From NCBI GenBank assembly GCA_018381235.1, contig JAGZSF010000011.1:62001-126000 (forward strand): 64,000 bases of DNA, in the 5' to 3' direction. The first letter of the stretch is position 1. The number at the start of each line of letters is the position of its first letter. Origin of the DNA: Collinsella sp. (GTDB taxonomy: Bacteria; Actinomycetota; Coriobacteriia; Coriobacteriales; Coriobacteriaceae). Below, one piece after another: positions 44,755-53,858 of this stretch. Under the pieces are notes generated by a model. The model made no database searches, was not told the DNA's origin, and saw only the letters and a program-made list of their open reading frames with translations. The position numbers and the translations under genes are program-made.

Positions 44755-45675
44755 ATGGCAGAGAACAAGATTCAGCTCACCAAGGCTGACCGCAAGAAGG
44801 TTTGCTTCCGTCATCAGTTCCTTCAGGGCTCGTGGAACTACGAGCGTATGCAGAACGGCGGCTGGTGCTTCGCAATGATCCCTGCGATCAAGAAGCTCTA
44901 CACCAGCAAGGATGACCAGATTGCCGCTCTTAAGCGCCACCTGGAGTTCTATAACACCCACCCCTATGTTTCCGCCCCCGTCATTGGCGTTACCCTCGCT
45001 CTCGAGGAGGAGCGCGCCAACGGTGCCCCGATTGACGACGTCGCCATTCAGGGCGTCAAGGTCGGTATGATGGGCCCGCTCGCCGGCGTCGGCGACCCCG
45101 TCTTCTGGTTCACCCTTCGCCCGATTCTGGGCGCTCTGGGCGCTTCCCTGGCCATGTCCGGCAGCATCGTCGGTCCGCTGCTGTTCTTCTTCGCGTGGAA
45201 CATCATCCGTTACGCTTTCCTGTGGTACACGCAGGAGTTTGGCTACAAGGTCGGCTCCTCCATCGCCAAGGACCTCTCCGGTGGTCTGATGGGCAAGGTC
45301 ACCGAGGGCGCTTCCATCCTGGGTATGTTCATCATCGGCGCCCTGGTCGAGCGCTGGGTGTCCATTTCCTTCACCCCGATCGTTTCCACGGTCAAGCAGT
45401 CTGCTGGCGCCTTTATCGACTGGGCTAGCCTGCCCTCCGGTTCCGAGGGTATCAAGGAAGCGCTGACGATGTACAACTCCGTCGGTGCTACCGCCCTTGA
45501 TCAGATGAAGGTCACCACGCTTCAGGCCAACCTCGATCAGCTCATCCCCGGCCTTGCCGCCGTGTGCCTGACCCTGCTGGTCTGCAAGCTCCTCAAGAAG
45601 AAGGTCAGCCCGATCGTCATCATCCTGGCTCTCTTCGCCGTCGGCATCATCGGTCGCTTCTGCGGCTTCATGTAA
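44755..45675 (+). CDS. manZ: PTS mannose-family EIID
   Basis: The 306-residue membrane subunit has the EIID blocks FRHQFLQGSWNYERMQNGGW and GVKVGMMGPLAGVGDPVFW and a C-terminal pair of helices. I use the ATG at 44755, about ten bases after AGGAGGGG; a GTG at 44746 is too close to that site. It completes the permease with ManY. A hairpin terminator follows. Confidence 0.95.
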   Translation: MAENKIQLTKADRKKVCFRHQFLQGSWNYERMQNGGWCFAMIPAIKKLYTSKDDQIAALKRHLEFYNTHPYVSAPVIGVTLALEEERANGAPIDDVAIQGVKVGMMGPLAGVGDPVFWFTLRPILGALGASLAMSGSIVGPLLFFFAWNIIRYAFLWYTQEFGYKVGSSIAKDLSGGLMGKVTEGASILGMFIIGALVERWVSISFTPIVSTVKQSAGAFIDWASLPSGSEGIKEALTMYNSVGATALDQMKVTTLQANLDQLIPGLAAVCLTLLVCKLLKKKVSPIVIILALFAVGIIGRFCGFM

Positions 45676-45731
45676 GCACGCTTCGGCTTAAGACCGAGAA
45701 TTGCTAGGCAAGGGCTTTTGAGCCATTGAAA

Positions 45732-45776
45732 CGGACCGCACCCGGTGGGTACACTGGATGCGGTCCGATTGTTTTA
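45732..45776 (+). terminator. Terminator or attenuator between manZ and manO
   Basis: GGACCGCA and TGCGGTCC (inside 45732-45767) form a stem followed by ATTGTTTTATTT. It lies before manO, so it may end most transcripts after manZ. Confidence 0.6.
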
Positions 45777-45795
45777 TTTGGAGGGCGAGGCGCGC

Positions 45796-46194
45796 ATGGC
45801 GCAATCTCAGAACAGCACGGTCGATCTGGCAACGCCGGCAACCTGCCTGATGGGGCTTACCAGCCACGGTAACGTGATGGTGGGCAATAAGGCGTTCGAG
45901 TATTACAACGAGCGCAATCCCGAGGATTATATTCAAATCCCGTGGGACGAGGTCGACTATATTGCCGCCGAGGTTTTACGCGGCACCAAGAAGATCACGC
46001 GTTTTGCCATCTTCACCAAGGACAACGGTCACTTTACGTTTTCGACGCGCGACGACAAAGAGACGCTGCGCGCTGTGCGCAAGTACGTGGACGAGGATAG
46101 ACTCGTGCGTTCGCCCGACTTTATCGACGTAACGACCAAGGGCGCCAAGAGCATCCCCTCCGTTATCAAAAACCTCTTCCACAAAGGCAACTAG
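45796..46194 (+). CDS. manO: DUF956 family protein of the mannose PTS locus
   Basis: The 132-residue cytosolic protein has the DUF956 pattern (TCLMGLTSHGNVMVGNKAFE, IQIPWDEVDYIAAEVL, FTFSTRDDKETLRAVRKY). ManO proteins are nearly always next to manXYZ, and are thought to modulate the system. The start follows GAGGGCGAGG. Confidence 0.9.
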   Translation: MAQSQNSTVDLATPATCLMGLTSHGNVMVGNKAFEYYNERNPEDYIQIPWDEVDYIAAEVLRGTKKITRFAIFTKDNGHFTFSTRDDKETLRAVRKYVDEDRLVRSPDFIDVTTKGAKSIPSVIKNLFHKGN

Positions 46195-46200
46195 TCGCTG

Positions 46201-46260
46201 GGTAGTCGTTGGGGACGTTCTTAAACGACTAGTCATTAAAGAACGTCCCCAATGACTACC
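46201..46260. repeat. GGGGACGTTCTT palindrome, complete copy
   Basis: Arms of 22 bases (46201-46222 and 46239-46260) match except one G-U. The left half recurs at 3619-3650. It lies between manO and the tRNA. Confidence 0.85.
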
Positions 46261-46283
46261 CCGTGACGATAGTGCAAATCTGC

Positions 46284-46289
46284 TACACT
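46284..46289 (+). promoter_or_regulatory. tRNA-Arg -10 element
   Basis: TGC-TACACT reads as an extended -10, 11 bases before the tRNA. No clear -35. Confidence 0.4.
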
Positions 46290-46299
46290 AGTGCAGCAT

Positions 46300-46375
46300 G
46301 CCTCCGTAGCTCAGGGGATAGAGCACCGCTCTCCTAAAGCGGGTGTCGACGGTTCGAATCCGCCCGGGGGCACCA
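46300..46375 (+). tRNA. tRNA-Arg (anticodon CCT)
   Basis: The 76-base cloverleaf is complete. The acceptor stem is GCCTCCG with CGGGGGC, the D arm is GCTCAGGGGATAGAGC, the anticodon loop CTCCTAA gives anticodon CCT, the T arm is GGTTCGAATCC, and CCA is encoded. It reads AGG codons. A terminator hairpin follows at 46386. Confidence 0.97.
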
Positions 46376-46385
46376 GAGATTGACC

Positions 46386-46418
46386 GAGCCCGGTACCGCT
46401 ATGGTGCCGGGCTCTTCT
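46386..46418 (+). terminator. Terminator of tRNA-Arg
   Basis: GAGCCCGGTACC (46386-46397) pairs with GGTGCCGGGCTC (46403-46414), then TTCT. Confidence 0.75.
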
Positions 46419-46596
46419 GGTCTAAGGGCCGGATTCGGGCCGTCGACGCCCGCGTCACCAATATGGGTCGCATTTCGTCTAGCTCCGCCCGCGCCACCCT
46501 TCCCGTCGCCCGCATCATCAGGGCTGCATCGGTTAGAATCGTGTGTGCGACGCATCCCGTGCGCGGGCGGCCGAAGACTTGATCGGAGGTCCCCAA

Positions 46597-46746
46597 TTGC
46601 TGAAATTCCTTAACGCGCTCGCCGCCCTTGCGACGGTCGGCACGTTCATCATTGCGTTTCTTGATTCGTATGAGGTTCGGTTTAAGGTCCGTAGGCGCAC
46701 GCGCGGTGCGGACGGTTCTCGGCGTTTGCGCCGCAAGCGCAAATAA
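46597..46746 (+). CDS. 49-residue membrane protein with basic tail, TTG start
   Basis: A TTG at 46597 follows GGAGGTCCCCAA. The product has one hydrophobic helix (LNALAALATVGTFIIAFLD) and then a strongly basic tail (KVRRRTRG, RRLRRKRK). It is bounded by the tRNA terminator and its own hairpin. The pattern (small, one helix, Arg/Lys tail) suggests a membrane-bound small protein with its tail in the cytoplasm. I recognise no family. Confidence 0.55.
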   Translation: MLKFLNALAALATVGTFIIAFLDSYEVRFKVRRRTRGADGSRRLRRKRK

Positions 46747-46775
46747 AAACGGCCGGGGTTGCAGCCCGGCCGTTT
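46747..46775 (+). terminator. Terminator after the 49-residue gene
   Basis: AAACGGCCGGG (46747-46757) and CCCGGCCGTTT (46765-46775) are perfect complements, directly after the stop codon. Confidence 0.75.
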
Positions 46776-46781
46776 AACACG

Positions 46782-46841
46782 TTAGAAAACTAGGCCGCCC
46801 GCGCTCCTTAACACTTACGCGGGATGCGTCGTTTTCTAGAA
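46782..46841. repeat. Nested inverted repeat in the convergent gap
   Basis: TTAGAAAAC and GTTTTCTAGAA flank CCCGCG and CGCGGG, making a two-part stem. It lies between the terminator of the tiny gene and that of the kinase. Function unknown. Confidence 0.4.
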
Positions 46842-46915
46842 ACATTCTACCCGTCCGGCTGCGGGTCCGTCCACATTTTCCAAATCAAATCACCAGATGT
46901 CTACTGAGACACACA

Positions 46916-46950
46916 AAGCGCCCGCTTGCTGGGGGAGCAAGCGGGCGCTT
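46916..46950 (-). terminator. Terminator of the PASTA-kinase gene
   Basis: A perfect 15-base-pair stem (AAGCGCCCGCTTGCT and its complement) with a five-base loop; on the minus strand TTTGTGTG follows. Confidence 0.8.
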
Positions 46951-47002
46951 CTGAGCGAATGTGTTTGCGGTCTAAACCGCTCGGAGCAACAAGCGATCGA
47001 CG

Positions 47003-48940
47003 TTAGTTGCTAGACTCGGAGTCGTCGCCGGAGCCGGAGATAGAAACCGTCAGCGTAATCGTGCTGTCGGTGGACTGCTTGCCGGTGGGGGAGACGCCCG
47101 TAACGGTGGCATTCTCGTTGCCACTCACGGGGTTGCCGTTCTGATCGCAGAATGCGATGTTGTAGAACCCGGCGTTGTTGAGCGCGGTGACGGCGGCGGA
47201 GATGCTCTTGCCGTACAGGTTGCCCGGGACGCTGGCCTTGCCGGACTTCTTGGCGATGACGACGGTGATCGTGGCACCGGGCTTCTGCTTGCCGCTGGGG
47301 TTCCAGCTAATTACGGTACCCTCGGTAACCGAGTCGTTTTCCTGGTAGCTCACGTCGACGCCAAAGCCAGCCATGTCGAGAGCGTTGCGCGCCTGGGCCT
47401 CGGTCATGTCGGTCAGATCGGGCACCGAGGTGGTGTCCGGGCCGCTGGAGACCTTGTACGAGATGGTCGTGCCCTTCTCGGCCTCCTTGCCGGCAACAGT
47501 GCTCTGCTCAAAGACCTGGCCTTCTTCGGCCTCATTGGCTTCCTCCGAAGCGCTGCCCTTCAGGCCCACGCTTGCCAGTGCGGCCTCGGCCTGGTCCTTG
47601 GTCAGGCCGACGAGCTGCGGAACCTCAACCTTCTCGGAGGGCTTAGGGCCCTTGGAGACTACCAGGTTCACCCTCGTGCCCTTGGCCTTCTTGGTGTTGC
47701 CGTTGGGGGTCTGCTCGGCGACCTTTCCCTCGTCGACATCGTCGTTGTAGCTCTGGTCGACGGTGCCAACCTCAAGGCCGGCTTCCTTGATCAGCTCAAT
47801 AGCGGTTTCCTGGTCCTTGCCCAGCACGTCGGGCACCGTGACCTGTTCGCCACTGAACATGCCCGTGGCAAAGGCCACTACAACGCCAATCACGGCGACG
47901 GCGGCAATCACGGCGGCGATAATCTTGTTCTTGTTGGACTTAGGCTTCTCGACCTCGTAGGAGCCCGTGGAGCCCGAGACAGCGCTACGGGCGGTGTTCT
48001 GACCGCTCACGCCCGAGACGGGACGAACCATAGCGCGCGTTGAGTCGGAAAGCTCGCGGGTCTTGGTGGCACCCAGGTCGCCGGCGGCACCGATGATACG
48101 CGTGGGCTCCGAGACGTTGACGGCACGGCCGGACAGGTAGCTGTTGAGCACCTGGCGCAGCTCGTCGGCCGTCTGGAAGCGGTTTGCCGGGTCCTTCTCC
48201 ATGCACTTGAGGATGATGCGCTCCAGGTCGGCATCGACGCCGGAGTTGATCTGGCTCGGCGGGATGGGGAGCTCGTTGACCTGCTTGAGCGCGACCGAGA
48301 TGGCGTCGTCGCCGTCAAAGGGTACGCGGCCGGTGGCACACTCGTACATGACGACACCCAGCGAGTAGATATCCGAGGTGGGGCCGAGGTCCTGGCCGCG
48401 GGTCTGCTCGGGGCTTACATAGTGGGCGGTGCCCAGCACGTTGTTATCCTGCGTGAGGTGGCTGTTCTTGGCGCGTGCGATGCCAAAATCCATTACCTTG
48501 ATGTTGCCGTCAGGCAGCACCATGATGTTTTGCGGCTTAATGTCGCGGTGGATGATCTCGTGCTTGTGTGCAACCGAAAGCGCGGAGCTGATCTGCGAGC
48601 CGATCTGCGCGACCTTCTTGGGATCGAGGGCGCCGTGGCTCTTGATGCCGCTCTTAAGGTCGGTACCGCGCAGGTACTCCATGACGATGTAATAGGTGTC
48701 GCCGTCCTTGCCCCAGTCGTAGACGCCCACGATATAGGGGGAGGACAGGCCGGCAGCTGCCTGGGCCTCCTGCTTAAAGCGGGCGGCGAAGGTGGCGTCG
48801 CCGGCATACTGCGGCAGCATGATCTTGACGGCAACCGTGCGGTCGAGGACCTGATCCTGTGCACGGAAGACGGTCGCCATGCCGCCCGTTCCCACCTTAT
48901 CCTTGAGGAGGTATCTTCCCCCGAGGACCCTCTGTTCCAT
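47003..48940 (-). CDS. pknB: PASTA-domain Ser/Thr protein kinase
   Basis: The 645-residue kinase has a Hanks-type domain (GTGGMATVF P-loop, VAVKIM, HRDIKPQNIM, DFGIA; residues 8-270), a juxtamembrane linker, one transmembrane helix (IIAAVIAAVAVIGVVVAF, about 347-364) and four PASTA domains outside (VPDVLG, VPQLVG, VPDLTD, VPGNLY). PASTA domains bind muropeptides or lipid II and tune growth and division. The ATG at 48940 follows AGGAGC. It is last in the cluster, 132 bases after the RodA-PBP gene. Confidence 0.96.
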   Translation of the reverse strand: MEQRVLGGRYLLKDKVGTGGMATVFRAQDQVLDRTVAVKIMLPQYAGDATFAARFKQEAQAAAGLSSPYIVGVYDWGKDGDTYYIVMEYLRGTDLKSGIKSHGALDPKKVAQIGSQISSALSVAHKHEIIHRDIKPQNIMVLPDGNIKVMDFGIARAKNSHLTQDNNVLGTAHYVSPEQTRGQDLGPTSDIYSLGVVMYECATGRVPFDGDDAISVALKQVNELPIPPSQINSGVDADLERIILKCMEKDPANRFQTADELRQVLNSYLSGRAVNVSEPTRIIGAAGDLGATKTRELSDSTRAMVRPVSGVSGQNTARSAVSGSTGSYEVEKPKSNKNKIIAAVIAAVAVIGVVVAFATGMFSGEQVTVPDVLGKDQETAIELIKEAGLEVGTVDQSYNDDVDEGKVAEQTPNGNTKKAKGTRVNLVVSKGPKPSEKVEVPQLVGLTKDQAEAALASVGLKGSASEEANEAEEGQVFEQSTVAGKEAEKGTTISYKVSSGPDTTSVPDLTDMTEAQARNALDMAGFGVDVSYQENDSVTEGTVISWNPSGKQKPGATITVVIAKKSGKASVPGNLYGKSISAAVTALNNAGFYNIAFCDQNGNPVSGNENATVTGVSPTGKQSTDSTITLTVSISGSGDDSESSN

Positions 48941-49072
48941 TCCTGCTCCTAACATAACTATTCGCTCAACGATGTGTGTAGTACCAAATGTGTGGCCGCT
49001 GGGGCCGTGTGGCGCGTTGCCGCTAGCTCATCGGCTGCGGCGTGCCCCAAGCATCCGCTTTGATCACGGGCA

Positions 49073-51943
49073 TCACGCTCCCTGTGCGGCGAGCGCCGCG
49101 GTCAGGACGATGCCGGCAATCTTGGCCGCCTTGACGTCGTGTTTGTCGTAATCCTCCAGGGCCACCGAGATGGCAACCGTGGGTGAATCATAAGGTGCAA
49201 AGCCAACAAACATAGAGTTGACGTTGGTGCCGCCGATCTCGGCCGAACCGGTCTTGCCGGCAACCTTGACGCCCGGAATCTGGGCATCGGTGCCGGTACC
49301 GGACTGGACGACGGCGAGCATGGCCTGCTTGACCTGATCGGCGGTGGCAGAGCTGACAGCCTGGCCCAGCGAGCGGGACTGCGTGGTCTTAACCACGGTC
49401 CCGTCCGGGGCGAGTATCTGGGACACAAAGAACGGGTCCATGACCACGCCGCTGTTGGCGATAGCGGCAGCGATCACGCAATTCTGCATAACGGTGGTCT
49501 GCGGGCCAGGCGTGTGGTCCATGCCGACGGGCTGGCCGGCGCCTGCCCAAGCGGTTTCCCACTCGGTCATAAGCGACGGGTCGGCCATGATGGAGGCCGC
49601 GGTGGTCAGATCCTGACCGAGCTTTTGACCGTAGCCAAAGGCGTTGGCAAACTGGACGAGCGAGCTGGCACCGACCTCGTTTGCCACCTGGCCAAAGACG
49701 ACGTTGGACGACACGGCAAAGGCCTGCTGCAGGCTGATGGTGCCGTAGCTCTCGTTGGCATAGTTGGTGACCGGCGCGTTGCCGATGTCCATGGAGCCGG
49801 GCGCCTGGTACGTGCTGGTAAGGCTGGCGGTGCCGGTTTCGAGCGCCGCGGAGAGTGTGACGACCTTAAAGGTCGAGCCCGGGGTGTAGAGCGCGTCCAT
49901 GGCGCGGTCGTACATGGAGCCGTCCTCGCCACCGCCCGACTGCATTAGGGCATCGATGTTGGTGTTGTCATAGGTGGGCGAGCTCGCGCACGCAAGGACC
50001 GCACCGGTGCGCGGATCCATGACCACCACAGCGCCCTTAAAGCCTTTGAGCGCCTGCTCGGCAGCCGTCTGGATGCGCGAGTCGATAGTGAGCTTGGCGG
50101 TATTGCCCGGCTGGGTCTGCCCCGCGAGCGACGCAATGGCGTTGTTCCAGCTGGAGTAATCCTTGGAGCCGGTGAGCGTATCGTTCATGACGCTCTCGAT
50201 GCCGGCGGTGCCGTATTGCTGGCTCACGTAGCCCACCACGTGCGCGGCCATGTTGCCGTTGGGGTAGGAACGGGCGTAGGTGCCGTCCTCCTGTTGCAGC
50301 GACTCAGCTAGTGTCACGCCGTCGGACGTGATGATGGAGCCACGCTGGATGTACTTGGAGCGGGCGATGGTGTGGTTGTTGGTCGGCATGTCCTGATAGT
50401 CCTTCGCCTTGATGACCTGGACATAGGTGAGGTTGCCGATAAGGATGGCGAACAGCGCCGTGAAGGCAAGCACGGCACGAGTCAGACGGTTGGCAAGTGC
50501 CACGCGGCCGAGCACGCCAGACTCAGGCGTGTCGAGCAGGCGACGACGCATGCGAGAACCCGCGGAGTGGTTGCCGTGGCTGTAGGAAGGCACGTTGGCA
50601 AAACGCGTACCGGTCGGGGCAGAGGCGGATGCGACCTGGTCATCGGTGATGGCGGCCATGGTGCCGGTGCCGGTGAGCTCGGCTTCGCGTCCGGTTGCCT
50701 CGTCGCCGGCGCGCAGCAGCAGTGCGACGATGATAAAGCTCGCCAGCAGCGAGGAACCGCCCTGGCTCATAAAGGGCAGGGTGACGCCGGTCAGCGGGAT
50801 CAGGCGGGTTACGCCGCCAACGATTAAGAATGCCTGGAAACTGATGGCCGCCGTAAGGCCGGTTGCGCTAAAGGCGGCAAGGTCGGACTTGGCGCGGGCG
50901 GCTGTGGTGAGGCCACGCACGGCAAAAAGCATAAACAGGATGAGCACGGCGCCGCCGCCCAAAAGCCCCATTTCCTCGCCGATGGCCGAGAAGATAAAGT
51001 CGGACTCGACGACGGGGATGTTGTTTGCCATGCCGTTGCCGATGCCGACGCCAACCAGACCGCCGTCAGCCAGCGAGTAAAGTGACTGTACGATCTGGTA
51101 GCCCTGGCCCTGGGCATCCTTAAACGGATCGACCCAGACCTGAAAGCGCACTTGCACGTGCGACAGGAACTTGTAGGCGCCCACGGCTCCAACGGCCAGC
51201 AGCGCAAGGCCGATGATGACGTACGAAAAGCGTCCCGTGGCAACATAGAGCATCAGCAAAAAGATGGTGTAGAACAGGACGGCCGAGCCCAGGTCGCGTT
51301 CGAAGACAACGATGAGCAGGCACACGCCCCACACGGCAAACAGCGGCAGCAGCAGGCGGAAGCGCGGAATCTTGAGGCCCAAGATCTTGCGGTTGGAGAT
51401 GGAGAGCAGCTCGCGGTTCTCGGCCAGATAGCCTGCCAGGAACAGGACGATGAAGACTTTGGCGAACTCGCCGGGCTGGATGGTGAAGCCCGCGATGCGA
51501 ATCCACAGCTTGGAGCCTGAGATCGTGGTGCCGATAAAGATCGGCAGCATCAGCAGGATGATGCCGATAATGCCAAAGGTGTACTTGTAGCGCATGACCA
51601 CGTCGAGGTTCTTGACCAGTGCGAGCGTTCCCACCATGAGCGCCACCGAGACAAACAAGATGATGAGCTGCGAGATGGCGAGGTCGGGGGCCAGGCGCGT
51701 TACGAATGTGATGCCGATGCCCGAGAGCACAAAGACGATGGGCAGGATGGCGGGGTCGGCGCCGGGCGCCAGGATACGCACGGCGATATGCGCCGCGGCG
51801 AAGGCGGCGAACAGGCCGATCGGCACGGCGAGCGTCTCAAAGGAAATCGTGGCACCCGCGGTGAGCACGTACATCGCATAGAGCAGGATGACGGGGAACG
51901 CCGAGGCGATGAGCAAGAGCAGTTCGGTGTTGCGGCGACTCAT
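49073..51943 (-). CDS. RodA/FtsW-class B PBP fusion
   Basis: One 956-residue frame joins two proteins that are usually separate. Residues 1-430 are a SEDS polymerase (GSKLWIRIAGFTIQPGEFAKV, VFERDLGSA, GVTLPFMSQGGSS). From about 490 a class B PBP follows with its own membrane helix (FTALFAILIGNLTYVQVIKAKDY, cited in parts), the dimer region (RGSIITSDG), and the transpeptidase motifs STFK (in YTPGSTFKVV), SSN and KTGS. Glycan polymerisation and cross-linking would thus be locked one-to-one. I checked that no stop interrupts the linker (430-490). In mycobacteria the equivalents are rodA and pbpA side by side in this cluster. Confidence 0.93.
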   Translation of the reverse strand: MSRRNTELLLLIASAFPVILLYAMYVLTAGATISFETLAVPIGLFAAFAAAHIAVRILAPGADPAILPIVFVLSGIGITFVTRLAPDLAISQLIILFVSVALMVGTLALVKNLDVVMRYKYTFGIIGIILLMLPIFIGTTISGSKLWIRIAGFTIQPGEFAKVFIVLFLAGYLAENRELLSISNRKILGLKIPRFRLLLPLFAVWGVCLLIVVFERDLGSAVLFYTIFLLMLYVATGRFSYVIIGLALLAVGAVGAYKFLSHVQVRFQVWVDPFKDAQGQGYQIVQSLYSLADGGLVGVGIGNGMANNIPVVESDFIFSAIGEEMGLLGGGAVLILFMLFAVRGLTTAARAKSDLAAFSATGLTAAISFQAFLIVGGVTRLIPLTGVTLPFMSQGGSSLLASFIIVALLLRAGDEATGREAELTGTGTMAAITDDQVASASAPTGTRFANVPSYSHGNHSAGSRMRRRLLDTPESGVLGRVALANRLTRAVLAFTALFAILIGNLTYVQVIKAKDYQDMPTNNHTIARSKYIQRGSIITSDGVTLAESLQQEDGTYARSYPNGNMAAHVVGYVSQQYGTAGIESVMNDTLTGSKDYSSWNNAIASLAGQTQPGNTAKLTIDSRIQTAAEQALKGFKGAVVVMDPRTGAVLACASSPTYDNTNIDALMQSGGGEDGSMYDRAMDALYTPGSTFKVVTLSAALETGTASLTSTYQAPGSMDIGNAPVTNYANESYGTISLQQAFAVSSNVVFGQVANEVGASSLVQFANAFGYGQKLGQDLTTAASIMADPSLMTEWETAWAGAGQPVGMDHTPGPQTTVMQNCVIAAAIANSGVVMDPFFVSQILAPDGTVVKTTQSRSLGQAVSSATADQVKQAMLAVVQSGTGTDAQIPGVKVAGKTGSAEIGGTNVNSMFVGFAPYDSPTVAISVALEDYDKHDVKAAKIAGIVLTAALAAQGA

Positions 51944-51959
51944 AAGCGGCACTCCCTTT

Positions 51960-53858
51960 CTAATTCTTATCGGAGGCTTCGGCCTCGGCTGACTGTTCGG
52001 CGGTTTTCTCGGAATCTGACTCGGAGGTGGATTCCTGATTGGTGTTGTCGCGAATCGTTTGCGCGTCAATCACCTGACGGGTCTGCTCCTCGTCAATCTG
52101 ATGGCGGTACTTGGAAATGGTGTCCTGCGCATCGTCGACACTCGTTTGCGGAATGCCTGCCTTCAGGCGGTTTTGCGTGTCTTCGGGCAGGTCGGACAGC
52201 TTGATGCTGGTTTCGCTCTCGAGCCAGTGGAGCTCGACCCCGAGCGTCTTGCCGGGCAGACCGCGCCAGACGGCGACATTGCCGTGGTAGGTTCCCAAGT
52301 AATAGGAGCCGGTGACGCCCGTGTATGCCCAGATGCCTGCTACCAGCACAAAGACAAGGGCCAAGACGGTGGCGATGGTGACATTGCGGCGTCGTACGCG
52401 TTTAGCCTCGCGCATGACGCCGTCGTCGACCAGGTCGACGACCACCACGGTCACATTGTCGTGGCCGCCGGCGGCGAGCGCCGCGTCCACCAAGTTGTCG
52501 ACACAGATCTGTGCGCTCGAGGACTGCGTAGCGATGTTCTCGATATCGCTATCGGGAATCATGCTCGAAAGACCGTCGGAGCACAGAATTAGGCGGTCGC
52601 CTTCCTCGATGTGCAGGGTAAAGTGGTCGGCATACATGGCGGGATCCGAGCCCAGCGCGCGGGTGATGACCGAGCGGTTGGGGTGGACGCGGGCCTCGTC
52701 GGCCGTAATCTCGCCGGCATCCACGAGCTCCTCCACGTAGGAGTGGTCGCGGGTCACGCGGATGAGCGTACCCTCGTGGAGCAGGTAGGCGCGCGAGTCG
52801 CCCACGTGGGCGATGGCGAGCGTGTCGTTTTCGATGTAGGCGCAGGTGGCTGTGCATCCCATGCCGGGTTTGCCCAGGCCGTTGAGGGCGGCCTCGATCA
52901 CGGCGGCGTTGGCGGCCTCGACGGCTGCGGCCAGGCGCGCGGCGTCGGCGGACTGCGGCGCCGTCTTGGCGATGGTCTCGACGGCGATGGAGGATGCCAC
53001 CTCGCCGGCGGCGTGTCCTCCCATGCCGTCGCACACGCAAAAGAGCGGCGACTGCACCAGATAGGAGTCCTCGTTGTGCGGGCGTACGCATCCGACGTCG
53101 GAGCGGGCGCCCCACATAAGCTGCGTGGTGGTGCCGGCGTCGTAGGTCGAGTCGGTCTCGATGCGCTCGTCGGTCAGCGGCTCAAAGCTCATGGTCGAGC
53201 CGGGATCTTTGAGCTTTGCCTCCACGGCCGCGACATCGATCTCGGCGGTGTCGCCGGGGGAGACGGTGTCGGCATCGTCTCCCGACTCGGCGTCGGAGAC
53301 GTCCGGAAGGTTGAGATCTTCGGTTACGCGGTCGGCGGGATCGCCGTCCTGCTGCGGCTCGACAGCCGTCGGCTCGGGCGTCGCAAAGTGCGACGGCGCG
53401 GGCGTGCTCTGGGGTTGAGCGGAGGGCTCGGGAGCTGCGGCGGGCGCGGCAACGGGCTGCTCGACTTCGGTAGGCGTTGCAGATGCGGGTGCCGCCTCGC
53501 TTGCCGGGGCGACGGGGAATACCGGCGCGGCAAGCTCGGGCGCTGCAAACACGGCAGCGCTCTCGTTAATCGCCTCGGCGACGGGCTCGGCAAAGTGAGC
53601 CGGTGCGGGCGTTGCCTCCGGTTCCGCGGGCTGCTCGGCAGCGTGCGCGCCGATGGGGGCGTCGAGCTGCTCGGTGTCGGCGTCCTCGTCATCGACGAGC
53701 GCCGGATATTCTTGAGTTACATGCGAAAGAGGCAGGGAGAACACGGTGTCCTCGGGCTCCACGGTCGCAGGGCGCGCCGGAGCGGCATGAGCCGGCGCAG
53801 CTGCGGGGGCAGTTGGCGTCTCGGGCATGGTTGCGGACTTGTTCTCCTCGTCGATCAT
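51960..53858 (-). CDS. pstP: PP2C-type Ser/Thr phosphatase with long N-terminal extension
   Basis: The 632-residue protein reverses phosphorylation by the cluster kinases. The PP2C domain is at about 248-485 (GARSDVGCVRPHNEDSYLV, VCDGMGGHAAGE, HVGDSRAYLL, LILCSDGLSSM, GGHDNVTVVVV) and is followed by one transmembrane helix (about 493-512) and an outer tail. The first 240 residues are Pro/Ala/Glu-rich and low complexity; common PstP proteins start almost directly with the PP2C domain. The ATG overlaps the FHA gene stop (ATGA). Confidence 0.93.
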   Translation of the reverse strand: MIDEENKSATMPETPTAPAAAPAHAAPARPATVEPEDTVFSLPLSHVTQEYPALVDDEDADTEQLDAPIGAHAAEQPAEPEATPAPAHFAEPVAEAINESAAVFAAPELAAPVFPVAPASEAAPASATPTEVEQPVAAPAAAPEPSAQPQSTPAPSHFATPEPTAVEPQQDGDPADRVTEDLNLPDVSDAESGDDADTVSPGDTAEIDVAAVEAKLKDPGSTMSFEPLTDERIETDSTYDAGTTTQLMWGARSDVGCVRPHNEDSYLVQSPLFCVCDGMGGHAAGEVASSIAVETIAKTAPQSADAARLAAAVEAANAAVIEAALNGLGKPGMGCTATCAYIENDTLAIAHVGDSRAYLLHEGTLIRVTRDHSYVEELVDAGEITADEARVHPNRSVITRALGSDPAMYADHFTLHIEEGDRLILCSDGLSSMIPDSDIENIATQSSSAQICVDNLVDAALAAGGHDNVTVVVVDLVDDGVMREAKRVRRRNVTIATVLALVFVLVAGIWAYTGVTGSYYLGTYHGNVAVWRGLPGKTLGVELHWLESETSIKLSDLPEDTQNRLKAGIPQTSVDDAQDTISKYRHQIDEEQTRQVIDAQTIRDNTNQESTSESDSEKTAEQSAEAEASDKN

